Shown here piece after piece: positions 8,431 through 17,058 of a DNA stretch of 64,000 nt. The position numbers and the translations under genes were made by a program. The notes under the pieces were generated by a model. It saw nothing but the letters and a program-made list of their open reading frames with translations. It had not been told where the DNA came from and did no database searches. Origin of the DNA: Lentibacter sp. XHP0401 (GTDB lineage Bacteria > Pseudomonadota > Alphaproteobacteria > Rhodobacterales > Rhodobacteraceae); NCBI RefSeq assembly GCF_025751535.1, contig NZ_JAOWLC010000011.1, positions 1 to 64,000 of the forward strand, written 5' to 3'. Position 1 is the stretch's first letter. Every line of letters starts with the position of its first letter.

Positions 8431-9600
8431 TCACTGCAAATCGCCAAAGGCTTCCTTCAACCGCTCCACCGCCAGTTCCACATTGGCGCGTGGCGTGGCC
8501 AGATTAAACCGCAAGAAATTTTCGCCGCCAGTGCCAAAGGTTGGTCCGTGGTTGGCCGCGATCTTGGCATCTTCCTCAACACGGCGGGTAAATTCCTCGC
8601 GGCTCATCCCTGTGCCTTCAAAGTCAACCCAAGCCAGATAAGTTGATTGCAGCGGCATTGATTTGAGGCCCGGAATGCTGTTCACGCCCGCGTCAAAAAT
8701 CTTGCGGTTCCCGTCAAGATACTCAACCAGTTCATCAACCCATGCCGCTCCTTCGGGAGAATAGGCCGCCTCGGCCATCTCGATGCCAAAAGAGTTGGCC
8801 GATATTCCCAGCCCCATCATCTTGTCGTTGAACTCACCCCGTAGCTTTTCATTTGGCACAATCACATTGCCCGAATGTCCGCCCGCAATATTGAAGGTCT
8901 TGGTCGTCGCCGTCATCATCACAAGACGGTCCTCAACACCCGCAATCTTCGCCATCGGAATATGTTTGGCTCCGGGCATCACAAGGTCATGGTGTATCTC
9001 GTCAGATACCAAAATAAGGTCGTGTTTCTTGGCAAACTCCGCCACCTGCTTCAGTTCAGCCTCACTCCAGACCCGCCCACCGGGGTTATGAGGGGAGCAA
9101 AGAATAACCATCTTCTCCGAGCCATCCAGCAGCGCGTCATAGCTGTCAAAGTCCATCTCGTAGCGCCCGTTTTCAAGCACCATAGGACATTCGACAACTT
9201 TACGCCCATTGGCCTTAATCACCTTGGCAAACGCGTGGTAAACAGGCGTAAACAGCACAACACCATCGCCCTTTTCCGTCCATGTATCAACACACAGCGC
9301 CGTGCCATTCACCAAGCCATGCGTTGTGAAGATAGCCGCTGGATCAACGTCCCAGCCGTGGCGCTCTTTCATCCACCAACAAATCGCAGCGCGATAGCCT
9401 GTATCACCGCCGTAGTAGCCATAAACCCCTTGGTCCAGCATCTTCTGTAAAGCGCCCTGCACGCAGGCAGGCGGGCGAAAATCCATATCCGCAACCCACA
9501 TGGCAATCCCGTCACCGGCAGGCACATTATAAAGTTTGTCCATCATGTCCCACTTCGCCGAATGGGTTCCTTTACGGTCTATGATCTCGTCAAAATTCAT
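8431..9600 (-). CDS. PatB/MalY-family PLP-dependent C-S beta-lyase / aminotransferase
   Basis: A 389-residue class I/II aminotransferase-fold enzyme of the MalY/PatB group, typically cystathionine or cysteine-S-conjugate beta-lyases. The N terminus is typical of the group (THSAKWDMMD, then WVADMDFRPP). The PLP lysine is K234 in ATTKTFNIAG, the ring-pairing Asp is D200 in VSDEIHHD, and HNPGGRVW (171-178) supplies the Asn-Pro region. ATG 9600 has GGAGAG upstream. It is transcribed alone and divergently from the first deformylase gene across a 90-base gap. Whether it acts in methionine synthesis or in cleavage of sulfur compounds cannot be settled from context. Confidence 0.92.
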   Translation of the reverse strand: MNFDEIIDRKGTHSAKWDMMDKLYNVPAGDGIAMWVADMDFRPPACVQGALQKMLDQGVYGYYGGDTGYRAAICWWMKERHGWDVDPAAIFTTHGLVNGTALCVDTWTEKGDGVVLFTPVYHAFAKVIKANGRKVVECPMVLENGRYEMDFDSYDALLDGSEKMVILCSPHNPGGRVWSEAELKQVAEFAKKHDLILVSDEIHHDLVMPGAKHIPMAKIAGVEDRLVMMTATTKTFNIAGGHSGNVIVPNEKLRGEFNDKMMGLGISANSFGIEMAEAAYSPEGAAWVDELVEYLDGNRKIFDAGVNSIPGLKSMPLQSTYLAWVDFEGTGMSREEFTRRVEEDAKIAANHGPTFGTGGENFLRFNLATPRANVELAVERLKEAFGDLQ

Positions 9601-9690
9601 GAAGGCTCTCCAATGTTATTTTGCGTCAAAAGCTAGCCATTTATATTTCGAGCGCAAGGCCATGTTGCGAAGCCTTGCCGCATCGCCTAA

Positions 9691-10218
9691 ATGAGCCTTA
9701 TGAAAAGGCCAATTCTGATACACCCCGACCCACGCTTGAAGAAAGTCTGCGCCCCGGTGCCGGACCTTTCAGATGATCTGCGCAAGCTCGCGGATGACAT
9801 GCTCGAAACCATGTATGATGCACCGGGCATTGGCCTAGCTGCACCTCAGGTAGGCGTGCTCTCACGCCTCATCGTGCTTGATTGCGTCAAGGAAGAGGGC
9901 GAAGCACCCAAACCTATGGCCATGTTCAATCCCGAGGTCATCGCCTCATCGGACGAGACAAACACCTACGACGAAGGCTGTCTTTCCATCCCTGATCAAT
10001 ACGGCGAAGTAACCCGCCCCAAGGCTGTCGATGTCCGCTGGATAGACCGTGACGGACACGAGCACACAGATACCTTCGATGGCCTCTGGGCCACCTGCGT
10101 TCAGCATGAGATCGATCACCTTAACGGCAAGCTTTTCATCGACTACCTCGGTGCAATGCGCCGTCAGATGATCACCCGTAAGATGCAAAAGCTCAAACGA
10201 GAGATGATGCGCACATGA
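9691..10218 (+). CDS. def: Peptide deformylase (canonical copy)
   Basis: A 175-residue metallohydrolase that removes the formyl group from nascent proteins. All three family motifs are intact: GIGLAAPQVG (motif 1), DEGCLSIPD (motif 2 with the metal-binding Cys) and QHEIDHLNGKLF (motif 3, HEXDH with the catalytic Glu). It is the first gene of a four-gene run whose members overlap by 4 bases and end in fmt, so the formyl-adding and formyl-removing steps are made together. ATG 9691 or 9700 could be the start; the second gives MKRPILIHPDPRL, closest to relatives. Confidence 0.96.
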   Translation: MSLMKRPILIHPDPRLKKVCAPVPDLSDDLRKLADDMLETMYDAPGIGLAAPQVGVLSRLIVLDCVKEEGEAPKPMAMFNPEVIASSDETNTYDEGCLSIPDQYGEVTRPKAVDVRWIDRDGHEHTDTFDGLWATCVQHEIDHLNGKLFIDYLGAMRRQMITRKMQKLKREMMRT

Positions 10219-10709
10219 GCGTTTTGCCCATCGTTCAATGGCCAGACGCGCGGTTGAGCGAGGTTTGCGCACCTGTAGGGTCTGCCGATCTGGGCAGCCT
10301 TATCAGCGACATGTTTGATACCATGTATGCCGCCAAAGGCCGAGGCCTCGCTGGCCCCCAAGTTGGCGCAATGCTACGGCTTTTTGTGATGGACGCGGGC
10401 TGGAAAGAAGGCGCACGCACCCCTCTGGTAATGATCAATCCCGAGATCATGCCCCAAGGCGATGCCCTCACTATAAAAGAAATGTGCCTCTCCGTCCCCG
10501 AGATTATCGTTCCAGTCTCACGTCCCGAAAGCGTCATTGCGCGCTGGACTGACGCGGGCGGCAACCCCAAAGAAGCACGCTTTGAAGGGGCCGAATCCCG
10601 CATTATCCAGCACGAGTTTGACCACTTGGAAGGCAAGCTGCATTTTGACCGCGTATCACAAAGCACGCGCGAAGCCCTGGAAGCGCCCTACCTGAAAGCA
10701 CTCGCATGA
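10215..10709 (+). CDS. Peptide deformylase paralogue, active site intact
   Basis: A 164-residue second deformylase. Motif 1 reads GRGLAGPQVG, motif 2 EMCLSVPE (metal Cys kept, the usual Gly replaced by Met) and motif 3 IQHEFDHLEGKLHF (both His and the catalytic Glu kept). The residues needed for catalysis are therefore present. Its ATG overlaps the stop of the first copy (ATGA). It could have a different peptide or metal preference; that is inference. Confidence 0.9.
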   Translation: MSVLPIVQWPDARLSEVCAPVGSADLGSLISDMFDTMYAAKGRGLAGPQVGAMLRLFVMDAGWKEGARTPLVMINPEIMPQGDALTIKEMCLSVPEIIVPVSRPESVIARWTDAGGNPKEARFEGAESRIIQHEFDHLEGKLHFDRVSQSTREALEAPYLKALA

Positions 10710-11200
10710 CAGCCCGCACCTGCATACCATGGCCCGACAAATGCCTGCGCAGCAAAGCCGCGCCAGTCGAGTCCATCACCGACGAAATCCGTAGCATTTG
10801 GCAGGACATGATCGACACCATGGAAGCCATGCCAGGCGTCGGCCTCGCCGCACCCCAGATCGGGGTGATGCTGCGCCTTGCCGTTGTTGACGCCAGCCAA
10901 GAGCGCGGCAAAGCCGTTCTCATGGCCAACCCCGAGATCATCAACGCCAGCGGCATCTTTCGTGAGCATGACGAAGCCAGCCCCAACCTTCCCGGCGTTT
11001 CGGCTGTGGTCAAACGTCCCCGCGGTGTCAGCGTGCGCTTCCTGAATACCGAAGGCAAAATCGAGCAACGCGAGTTTATCGGCCTCTGGGCCACGTCCAT
11101 GCAACACCAGATTGATCACCTCAACGGACGCATGTATTTTGACCGCCTCTCCAAGGTAAAACGTGACATGCTCCTGCGCCGCGCGAGGAAGCTGTCATGA
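10706..11200 (+). CDS. Peptide deformylase-like protein with lost active-site residues
   Basis: A 164-residue third paralogue. Motif 1 is intact ([10 protein letters not shown]), but motif 2 reads DEASPNLPG, so Ser stands where the metal-binding Cys belongs, and motif 3 reads [14 protein letters not shown], so the catalytic Glu of HEXDH is Gln. From known deformylase chemistry this copy should be inactive or very weak. The frame is open, full length, free of frameshifts and translationally coupled on both sides (ATGA overlaps), so it is kept as a protein rather than decaying. A binding or regulatory role on formylated peptides or the ribosome exit is possible. Confidence 0.9.
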   Translation: MTARTCIPWPDKCLRSKAAPVESITDEIRSIWQDMIDTMEAMPGVGLAAPQIGVMLRLAVVDASQERGKAVLMANPEIINASGIFREHDEASPNLPGVSAVVKRPRGVSVRFLNTEGKIEQREFIGLWATSMQHQIDHLNGRMYFDRLSKVKRDMLLRRARKLS

Positions 11201-12105
11201 GGTTGATTTTCATGGGCTCGCCCGATTTCAGCGTGCCAGTGCTCGACGCTCTGGTTGCAGCAAACCATGATATCGCTGCTGTCTATTGCCAGCCGCCCCG
11301 CCCAGCAGGTCGCGGAAAAAAAGAGCGCCTCACTGCCGTGCACACCCGCGCCTTGGAGTTTGGCCTCGAGGTGCGCCACCCCGCCAGCCTCAAGACGGAA
11401 GAGGCGCAAAAAAACTTCGCCAGTCTCGCGCCAGAGGTGGCCGTAGTTGTCGCTTATGGGCTGATCCTGCCTCAAGCGGTACTAGATACGCCAACGTATG
11501 GCTGTCTCAACATTCACGCCTCCCTCCTGCCCCGCTGGCGGGGCGCTGCGCCCATTCACCGCGCGATCATGGCAGGCGATGCCGAAACTGGCGTCTGCAT
11601 CATACAGATGGAAGCGGGTCTTGACACAGGCCCGGTCTTGTTACGTGAAAGTACTCCTATCGGCGCAGAAGAAACCACGCTCCAGTTACACAACCGGCTC
11701 TCCTCTCTTGGTGCTAAAGCCATTGTAAAAGCATTGGAAACCCTACCGGGCCTCACCCCTTCCCTCCAAACGGACGAGGGAGTCACCTATGCCGAGAAGA
11801 TCAGAAAAGACGAAGCACGCATTGACTGGACCCAACCCGCTGAAGTGATAGACCGACAGATAAGAGGCCTCTCGCCCTTCCCCGGGGCATGGTGCGAGCT
11901 TGAAGGTGCACGCCTCAAAATTCTGGCATCGCGCCTGGCAGCAGGCAGCGGCAACGCAGGTGAAATAATCAATACGCCAGCGTATGTCGCCTGCGGATCA
12001 GGCGCGATAGAACTGCTCCGCTTGCAAAAAGCGGGCAGTCAAGCGCAGGATATATCGGAATTCATACGCGGCACACCGCTCCCTCTCGGAACGCGCCTCA
12101 CTTAA
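11197..12105 (+). CDS. fmt: Methionyl-tRNA formyltransferase
   Basis: A 302-residue enzyme that formylates initiator Met-tRNA using 10-formyl-tetrahydrofolate. The N-terminal hydrolase fold holds [19 protein letters not shown] and the loop [20 protein letters not shown] near residues 108-127, which carries the catalytic Asn/His/Asp region ([13 protein letters not shown]). The C-terminal OB-like domain begins near residue 205 (LSPFPGAW). It overlaps the third deformylase copy by ATGA and closes that gene run. Confidence 0.96.
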   Translation: MRLIFMGSPDFSVPVLDALVAANHDIAAVYCQPPRPAGRGKKERLTAVHTRALEFGLEVRHPASLKTEEAQKNFASLAPEVAVVVAYGLILPQAVLDTPTYGCLNIHASLLPRWRGAAPIHRAIMAGDAETGVCIIQMEAGLDTGPVLLRESTPIGAEETTLQLHNRLSSLGAKAIVKALETLPGLTPSLQTDEGVTYAEKIRKDEARIDWTQPAEVIDRQIRGLSPFPGAWCELEGARLKILASRLAAGSGNAGEIINTPAYVACGSGAIELLRLQKAGSQAQDISEFIRGTPLPLGTRLT

Positions 12106-12116
12106 GGAAAAGCCCC

Positions 12117-12353
12117 ATGTTTCCCTCCATGATCGGCACTGTCATCATCGCAGGCATCGTTGGATACATCAGCGAGCGTTCGGGCTTCACCCGCAACGGC
12201 ATCTTACAATCCATAATCATCTGCGTTGGCGGGGCCTTTGTTTTTTACTTTATCACCCTTATGTTCAATGTAGGTTTCAGAAGCCACGGGATGAACGCCA
12301 TCGCTGCCTCTGTTGGCGCGCTTGTGATCGTTCCGACCCATTGGAGAAAGTGA
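12117..12353 (+). CDS. Small membrane protein, unknown function
   Basis: A 78-residue protein with two or three hydrophobic segments (about 5-17, 29-49 and 58-73) and a short basic C terminus (HWRK). It follows fmt by 11 bases with AAGGAAAAG before its ATG, and the next small membrane gene begins one base after its stop, so the pair is probably made together at the end of the fmt transcript. It is vaguely like GlsB/YeaQ/YmgE stress membrane proteins, but the identity is uncertain. Confidence 0.75.
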   Translation: MFPSMIGTVIIAGIVGYISERSGFTRNGILQSIIICVGGAFVFYFITLMFNVGFRSHGMNAIAASVGALVIVPTHWRK

Positions 12354-12354
12354 A

Positions 12355-12588
12355 ATGGCGCTCTATCTCATCATCATCGGAGCGGCTGCAGGCTTTCTTG
12401 CAACTCGAATGATGCGGCTTGAAACCGATATCGTCACAACGATGGCCATCGGCATCGCAGGTGCGCTGATCGGCGGATTTCTCCTACGCTTTCTGCTCAG
12501 CGTCATGGGCATGCTCGGTGGGCTCATAGGCGCTGTCATGGGCGCGATGCTGGTCATCTGGGTTTGGCAAAAATATTTTAAGCGCTAG
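12355..12588 (+). CDS. GlsB/YeaQ/YmgE-like small membrane protein
   Basis: A 77-residue, Gly/Ala-rich protein with three predicted membrane helices. The pattern (GAAAGFLATRMM near the N terminus, then IGIAGALIGGFLL, then GGLIGAVMGAML) is that of the transglycosylase-associated / GlsB family, which are stress-linked inner membrane proteins of unclear action. Its stop overlaps the 3' end of the oppositely transcribed gene by 4 bases. Confidence 0.8.
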   Translation: MALYLIIIGAAAGFLATRMMRLETDIVTTMAIGIAGALIGGFLLRFLLSVMGMLGGLIGAVMGAMLVIWVWQKYFKR

Positions 12589-13208
12589 GGCTTAGGCGGT
12601 CGGGCCTTGTAGACAGGCAACCGCCATCCAAAGACTATCGACCCCGCGCGCAGAACAAATGTGCTGAGCACACAAGAGCCGAACACGACGAGCGGGGCTG
12701 CTGAAACCGTAGCGGCCAAAAGCGCCACACAAGCGCCGCCAAAAGCCGCCGAAACATAAAGCTCACCCTGTCGCAGCACCATCGGCACCTCGTTGGCCAC
12801 CACATCGCGCATGAGCCCTCCGAACGTGCCCGTCATCACGCCCATCAGCAGCACAACTGGCGCGCCATAGCCAAGCGACATTGCCACACCAACACCCGCC
12901 GCGACAGCCACACCAAGCGCGAGCGCATCAAGCCAGATCAGAAGCCGCGCGCGGCTTTCAAACAAATGCGCCGTAAAAAAAATAAGAACAGCCGCAACAC
13001 AGGCAATCGCAATATGCTCGGGCTGGGCAATCCAGAACACCGGGTTTCTGTCAAGTAAAAGATCACGTAATGTGCCGCCGCCAACAGCCGTAAGCGAAGC
13101 CATGAAGACAAAGCCGATGATATCAAGCTGCGCCCGACTGGCCGTTAAAGCGCCTGTCAAAGCAAATACAAAAACGGCTGTGTAATCGAGCAAAGCGAGA
13201 GCTGTCAT
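12585..13208 (-). CDS. Trimeric intracellular cation channel family protein (UPF0126, YadS-like)
   Basis: A 207-residue integral membrane protein with about seven hydrophobic helices arranged as two repeats. The repeats share the family's Gly-rich turns ([17 protein letters not shown] in the first, [20 protein letters not shown] in the second), typical of the bacterial TRIC/UPF0126 family, which form potassium-permeable channels. It overlaps rnhA by 4 bases, so it is the last gene of the ispH-methyltransferase-rnhA run. Confidence 0.9.
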   Translation of the reverse strand: MTALALLDYTAVFVFALTGALTASRAQLDIIGFVFMASLTAVGGGTLRDLLLDRNPVFWIAQPEHIAIACVAAVLIFFTAHLFESRARLLIWLDALALGVAVAAGVGVAMSLGYGAPVVLLMGVMTGTFGGLMRDVVANEVPMVLRQGELYVSAAFGGACVALLAATVSAAPLVVFGSCVLSTFVLRAGSIVFGWRLPVYKARPPKP

Positions 13209-13672
13209 GCCCCACCCCTCTTGGGCTTGAACGGCTCCATCCCGGCGCGCGCAAGCTCATCAGCACGCTCGTTTTCCGCGTGGCCCGCATGGCCTTTGAT
13301 CCACTTCCAAGTCACCGAATGGCGCTCTTGTGCTGCGTCAAGACGCTGCCACAAATCGACGTTCTTTACTGGCTTTTTATTCGAGGTTTTCCAACCATTA
13401 CGCTTCCAACCAAATATCCAGCCCGTCACGCCGTTCTTCACATACGCACTATCAGTCACGACAGTCAGTGTTGACGGTTTCTCTAGTGTTTCCAAAGCGT
13501 TGATTGCCGCCAATAGCTCCATACGGTTGTTGGTCGTATCCGCTTCCCCACCTTGCAAACAGCGCTCCTTGACAACCGTTTCACCATCAACAGCACGTAG
13601 TAAAACACCCCAGCCTCCGGGCCCCGGATTGCCCGAGCAGGCCCCGTCGGTATAGGCAAAAAGCTCAGCCAT
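13205..13672 (-). CDS. rnhA: Ribonuclease HI
   Basis: A 155-residue nuclease that cuts RNA in RNA-DNA hybrids. The catalytic acidic residues are visible: Asp in [12 protein letters not shown], Glu in [10 protein letters not shown], Asp in [11 protein letters not shown] and the C-terminal Asp in [14 protein letters not shown] 13672 gives [11 protein letters not shown], the usual family start; the frame continues upstream to 13789 but that part lies inside the methyltransferase gene. Start and upstream stop overlap by 8 bases. Confidence 0.97.
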   Translation of the reverse strand: MAELFAYTDGACSGNPGPGGWGVLLRAVDGETVVKERCLQGGEADTTNNRMELLAAINALETLEKPSTLTVVTDSAYVKNGVTGWIFGWKRNGWKTSNKKPVKNVDLWQRLDAAQERHSVTWKWIKGHAGHAENERADELARAGMEPFKPKRGGA

Positions 13673-14258
13673 GCGCGCGTACCAGGATAAATTTGTCGAC
13701 AGACCCAGACAAGCCGGCCCCCTCTCCTTTGAAAATATCGTAAGGTTTGAGGCCTGCCTCAGTGAGCAGCCCCAAAAGCTCGCCCTCACTCACATATGTA
13801 TAGGCACGCCCGAGCGTGTCACGCGACGAGCTATCGCCCAGCTTCATGCCGATGTGAAACACTCCCCTCGCCTTTATGGCGCGCTTGATCTGGCCCAAAT
13901 GCTGCGGCAGCTTTTCTCGCGGAGCATGCAACAGCGAAAAACTTGCCCATATGCCATCATAGATATCGACAGCATCGAGATCATCAAACAAAGCCTGAGC
14001 CGCATTCAGCCCCTCAATTTGACTGGCCAGTGCAACCATGGCGGCAGAGCCATCCAACGCATCAACACTGCACCCGCGCTTCAGCATTTCGGCAGCATAA
14101 TGCCCTGGACCGCAGCCTAGATCGAGCACATGCGCGTTCTCGGGCAAATCCTTTACAAAGGCTTCAAGGCTCTGGTGCTCAGCTTTGCTCACCACTATCC
14201 GCGCATAGTCTGCCGCATTGGCATCGTAGATCGCCAGTGTTTCAATATCGGCGCTCAT
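13665..14258 (-). CDS. Class I SAM-dependent methyltransferase
   Basis: A 197-residue soluble methyltransferase. Motif I is [16 protein letters not shown] (about residues 44-59), followed by [14 protein letters not shown] as the acidic-loop region that holds the SAM ribose. The substrate cannot be inferred. It lies between ispH and rnhA with a 4-base overlap at its start and an 8-base overlap at its end, so it is co-transcribed with them. Confidence 0.9.
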   Translation of the reverse strand: MSADIETLAIYDANAADYARIVVSKAEHQSLEAFVKDLPENAHVLDLGCGPGHYAAEMLKRGCSVDALDGSAAMVALASQIEGLNAAQALFDDLDAVDIYDGIWASFSLLHAPREKLPQHLGQIKRAIKARGVFHIGMKLGDSSSRDTLGRAYTYVSEGELLGLLTEAGLKPYDIFKGEGAGLSGSVDKFILVRAHG

Positions 14259-15205
14259 GCAGGCAACCTCAACACGCGCGGGACTTTGAACTCGATATTT
14301 TCCTGAGCCGTTTCAAGCACCTGCACATCAAGCTCATATCGCTCTGCCAAAGCGTCAATCACTTCCTGCACCAAAAGCTCGGGCGCCGAAGCCCCCGCTG
14401 TAATACCGATCGAGGCAATCCCCTCAAGCGCGCGCCAGTCAATATTGGTAGCCCGTTGCACGAGCTGCGAATAGCCACAGCCCGCGTTTGAACCAACTTC
14501 AACAAGCCGTTGCGAGTTTGATGAATTGGGCGCCCCAACAACCAGCATCGCGTCAACCGTTGCCGCCATGGCCTTCACGGCTTCTTGCCGGTTGGTTGTA
14601 GCATAGCAAATATCTTCTTTGTGCGGCCCGACAATCGTGGGAAACCGCGCCTGAAGTGCCGCAACAATCCCCGCGGTGTCATCCACAGAAAGGGTCGTCT
14701 GCGTCACGAAGGCAAGCTTCCCCTCATCGCGCACACAAACCTCGCCCACGTCAGCTTCCGTCTCGACAAGCAAGACCTCTCCTTCAGGCAACTGCCCCAT
14801 CGTTCCGATGGTTTCAGGATGCCCCTCATGGCCGATCATAATGATTTGCAAGCCAGCCTCATGGTGGCGCTCGGCCTCGATATGGACCTTGCTAACAAGC
14901 GGGCAGGTCGCATCCACAAAGACCATCTCACGGCGCTCGGCCTCGGCAGGAACGGCCTTTGCCACACCATGCGCCGAGAAGATAACGGGGCGGTCATCGG
15001 GACAGTCATCAAGCTCTTCGACAAAGACAGCGCCTTTGCCACGCAAGTCATCAACGACATACTTATTGTGCACAATCTCGTGGCGCACATAAACAGGCGC
15101 GCCCCATTTCTCGATCGCCATCTCGACAATCTTGATCGCGCGGTCGACTCCCGCACAAAAGCCGCGCGGGGCGGCAAGAACAACTTTGAGAGGTGGTTTT
15201 GTCAT
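14255..15205 (-). CDS. ispH: 4-hydroxy-3-methylbut-2-enyl diphosphate reductase
   Basis: A 316-residue iron-sulfur enzyme for the last step of the MEP isoprenoid pathway. The three cluster Cys residues are C17 ([12 protein letters not shown]), C101 ([10 protein letters not shown]) and C200 ([11 protein letters not shown]). [10 protein letters not shown] and [14 protein letters not shown] carry the substrate-binding His residues. Length is standard. It heads a minus-strand run with the methyltransferase, rnhA and the TRIC-like channel. Confidence 0.97.
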   Translation of the reverse strand: MTKPPLKVVLAAPRGFCAGVDRAIKIVEMAIEKWGAPVYVRHEIVHNKYVVDDLRGKGAVFVEELDDCPDDRPVIFSAHGVAKAVPAEAERREMVFVDATCPLVSKVHIEAERHHEAGLQIIMIGHEGHPETIGTMGQLPEGEVLLVETEADVGEVCVRDEGKLAFVTQTTLSVDDTAGIVAALQARFPTIVGPHKEDICYATTNRQEAVKAMAATVDAMLVVGAPNSSNSQRLVEVGSNAGCGYSQLVQRATNIDWRALEGIASIGITAGASAPELLVQEVIDALAERYELDVQVLETAQENIEFKVPRVLRLPA

Positions 15206-15268
15206 TGGCGCGCTCCTCGTGCACTTGAGCTAAGCGATGCGCCTGCGCAGGTCCAGACCCCAAGGCAG

Positions 15269-15301
15269 AAAAAAGGCGCGCAAAGCCCAAGCCCGCGCGC
15301 C
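15269..15301 (-). terminator. Rho-independent terminator
   Basis: A 7-bp GC stem (15275-15281 with 15295-15301) with a 13-base loop is followed on the minus strand by six T residues (complement of 15269-15274). It lies 20 bases past the NYN gene stop and upstream of ispH, so it separates the two units. Confidence 0.85.
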
Positions 15302-15321
15302 CGCTTGCATCACGTTACAGT

Positions 15322-15894
15322 TCAGTCCAGATCAACATAGCTCCGCTCCGCCCCAGAAGGCTCTTCGCGCGGAGGGCGGCCAATTACATCTTTCAACTCG
15401 TAAAGCTCTATGAAATTGTCCACCTGACGACGCAACTCATCGGCGATCATCGGTGGCTGACTCCGGATTGTTGATACAACCGATACCCGCACTCCCTGCC
15501 GCTGTAAGCTTTCCACCAGCGGGCGAAAATCGCCATCACCCGAGAAAATCACAATATGGTCCACATGAGGCGCAAGCTCCATGGCATCGACAGCAAGTTC
15601 GATGTCCATGTTGCCCTTCACTTTGCGGCGGCCCATGCTGTCGGTAAATTCCTTGGCTGGCTTTGTCACCATGTTGAAACCGTTGTAGTTCAGCCAGTCC
15701 ACGAGTGGTCGGATAGGTGAATACTCTTCGTTCTCTAACAGCGCGGTATAATAAAAAGCGCGCAAAAGCTTGCCACGGCGCATAAATTCATGCCGCAGCA
15801 GCTTGTAGTCGATGTCAAACCCCAGTGACTTCGCCGCTGCATATAAGTTTGATCCATCGATGAACAGCGCAAGCCGTTCGTCTTTGTAAAACAT
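15322..15894 (-). CDS. NYN-domain (LabA/DUF88-type) protein, putative RNase
   Basis: A 190-residue protein of the NYN/PIN-like superfamily. The first acidic site is in LALFIDGSNLYAAAKSLG (residues 8-25), the second near MDIELAVDAMELA, and VIFSGDGDFRPLVESLQRQG holds the SGDGDF motif. Together these give the acidic cluster typical of metal-dependent RNases. Length fits the LabA-like group. It is transcribed alone, divergently from folK, and ends at a strong terminator. The RNA target is unknown. Confidence 0.9.
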   Translation of the reverse strand: MFYKDERLALFIDGSNLYAAAKSLGFDIDYKLLRHEFMRRGKLLRAFYYTALLENEEYSPIRPLVDWLNYNGFNMVTKPAKEFTDSMGRRKVKGNMDIELAVDAMELAPHVDHIVIFSGDGDFRPLVESLQRQGVRVSVVSTIRSQPPMIADELRRQVDNFIELYELKDVIGRPPREEPSGAERSYVDLD

Positions 15895-15960
15895 TAATTA
15901 TCCTTCCTCGTTAGCCCTTCAGCGCCTGCCATTGAGTGAGTGGTTGAGTGGTTTGGCAAG

Positions 15961-15978
15961 CTAGGCTAATGCGCCTAG
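15961..15978. promoter_or_regulatory. Inverted repeat between the NYN gene and folK
   Basis: CTAGGC (15961-15966) and GCCTAG (15973-15978) form a perfect 6-bp inverted repeat with a 6-base spacer in the 141-base divergent gap, 67 bases from the NYN start and 57 bases from the folK start. It could serve either promoter. No known box is recognised. Confidence 0.35.
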
Positions 15979-16035
15979 ATATTCGTTAACAATACCTCGA
16001 TCAAGGGTGTGATCAAGCGAAGGAAGAATAGGGCG

Positions 16036-16605
16036 ATGCCGACCAAAGAGCAAACCTACCTCATCGCCCTCGGCGGTAACATGCCGTCAGAATTGGGTGG
16101 CCCCGAACTGACCCTGCGCGCGGCACTTCAGCGGCTGGCGCAAGCAGGTGTGCAAATTGAGGCCGTCAGCCGGTTTTTCCAAACCCCCTGCTTCCCCTCA
16201 GGTGCTGGCCCCGATTACGTCAACGCCGCCGCAAAACTGCATACGCAACTGGCGCCAAAGGCACTCCTTACTCTTCTACACGAGATCGAAGCAGCCTTTG
16301 GCCGCGAGCGCGTGCAACGCTGGGGCATGCGCAGCCTTGATCTTGATATAATCGCCGCCGACAACCGTATTCTGCCCGATGTGGATACCTATCACCTCTG
16401 GCAATCTCTACCTCCCGAGATCCAGCGCATTGAAGCGCCGACACAGCTTGTTTTACCGCACCCGCGCCTAGCAGAGCGCGCCTTTGTGCTCATTCCATTG
16501 GCCGAAATAGCGCCCGACTGGCTCCATCCCGTCACAGGCCAAAGCGTCACAGCCATGCTGAACGCCCTGCCCGAGGGTGAAAAAGAGGCGGTTATCCCCC
16601 TCTAA
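16036..16605 (+). CDS. folK: 2-amino-4-hydroxy-6-hydroxymethyldihydropteridine pyrophosphokinase
   Basis: A 189-residue folate-pathway kinase that transfers diphosphate from ATP to the pterin alcohol. Visible marks are the N-terminal YLIALGGNMPSE, the FFQTPCFPSG loop with DYVNAAAKL, and the signature RWGMRSLDLDIIAAD (about residues 96-110), which holds the two magnesium-binding Asp residues. ATG 16036 follows AGGAAGAATAGGG; the GTG at 16009 would add nine residues without support. Confidence 0.95.
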   Translation: MPTKEQTYLIALGGNMPSELGGPELTLRAALQRLAQAGVQIEAVSRFFQTPCFPSGAGPDYVNAAAKLHTQLAPKALLTLLHEIEAAFGRERVQRWGMRSLDLDIIAADNRILPDVDTYHLWQSLPPEIQRIEAPTQLVLPHPRLAERAFVLIPLAEIAPDWLHPVTGQSVTAMLNALPEGEKEAVIPL

Positions 16606-16680
16606 ACGGCCTTTTCGGCTTGTGTTTACTCCCGTCTGCTCATAGATACAGGCCTTCATTAGACTGATCTGGAGTATCCC

Positions 16681-17034
16681 ATGGCCCGTGTGACCGTTGA
16701 AGATTGCGTAGACAAAGTGCCAAACCGCTTTGAACTTGTCATGCTCGCCTCACATCGTGCGCGTGAAATCTCCGCTGGAGCCGCCCTCACGATCGACCGC
16801 GACAACGACAAAAACCCTGTCGTTGCCCTGCGTGAGATAGCTGACGAAACTCAAACAGCCGACGAGCTGCGCGAGCGTCTGATCGAGAGCAACCAGACCC
16901 AGATCGAAGTGGACGAACCTGAAGATGATGCCATGGCGCTGCTCATGGGGGCGGAAGCCGACAAGCCTTCTGATGACGACATGTCAGAAGAGCAGCTCCT
17001 GCGTCAGCTGATGGAAGCACAAGGTCAGGGCTGA
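16681..17034 (+). CDS. rpoZ: DNA-directed RNA polymerase omega subunit
   Basis: A 117-residue RNA polymerase subunit that binds the beta-prime subunit and helps (p)ppGpp sensing. The conserved core is at the N terminus: [20 protein letters not shown], then [12 protein letters not shown] and [10 protein letters not shown]. The C-terminal 50 residues are acidic and variable. The rsh gene follows after 24 bases, the common rpoZ-spoT pairing. Confidence 0.97.
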   Translation: MARVTVEDCVDKVPNRFELVMLASHRAREISAGAALTIDRDNDKNPVVALREIADETQTADELRERLIESNQTQIEVDEPEDDAMALLMGAEADKPSDDDMSEEQLLRQLMEAQGQG

Positions 17035-17058
17035 CCTTTTTACAAGGCACTGTAGCCA

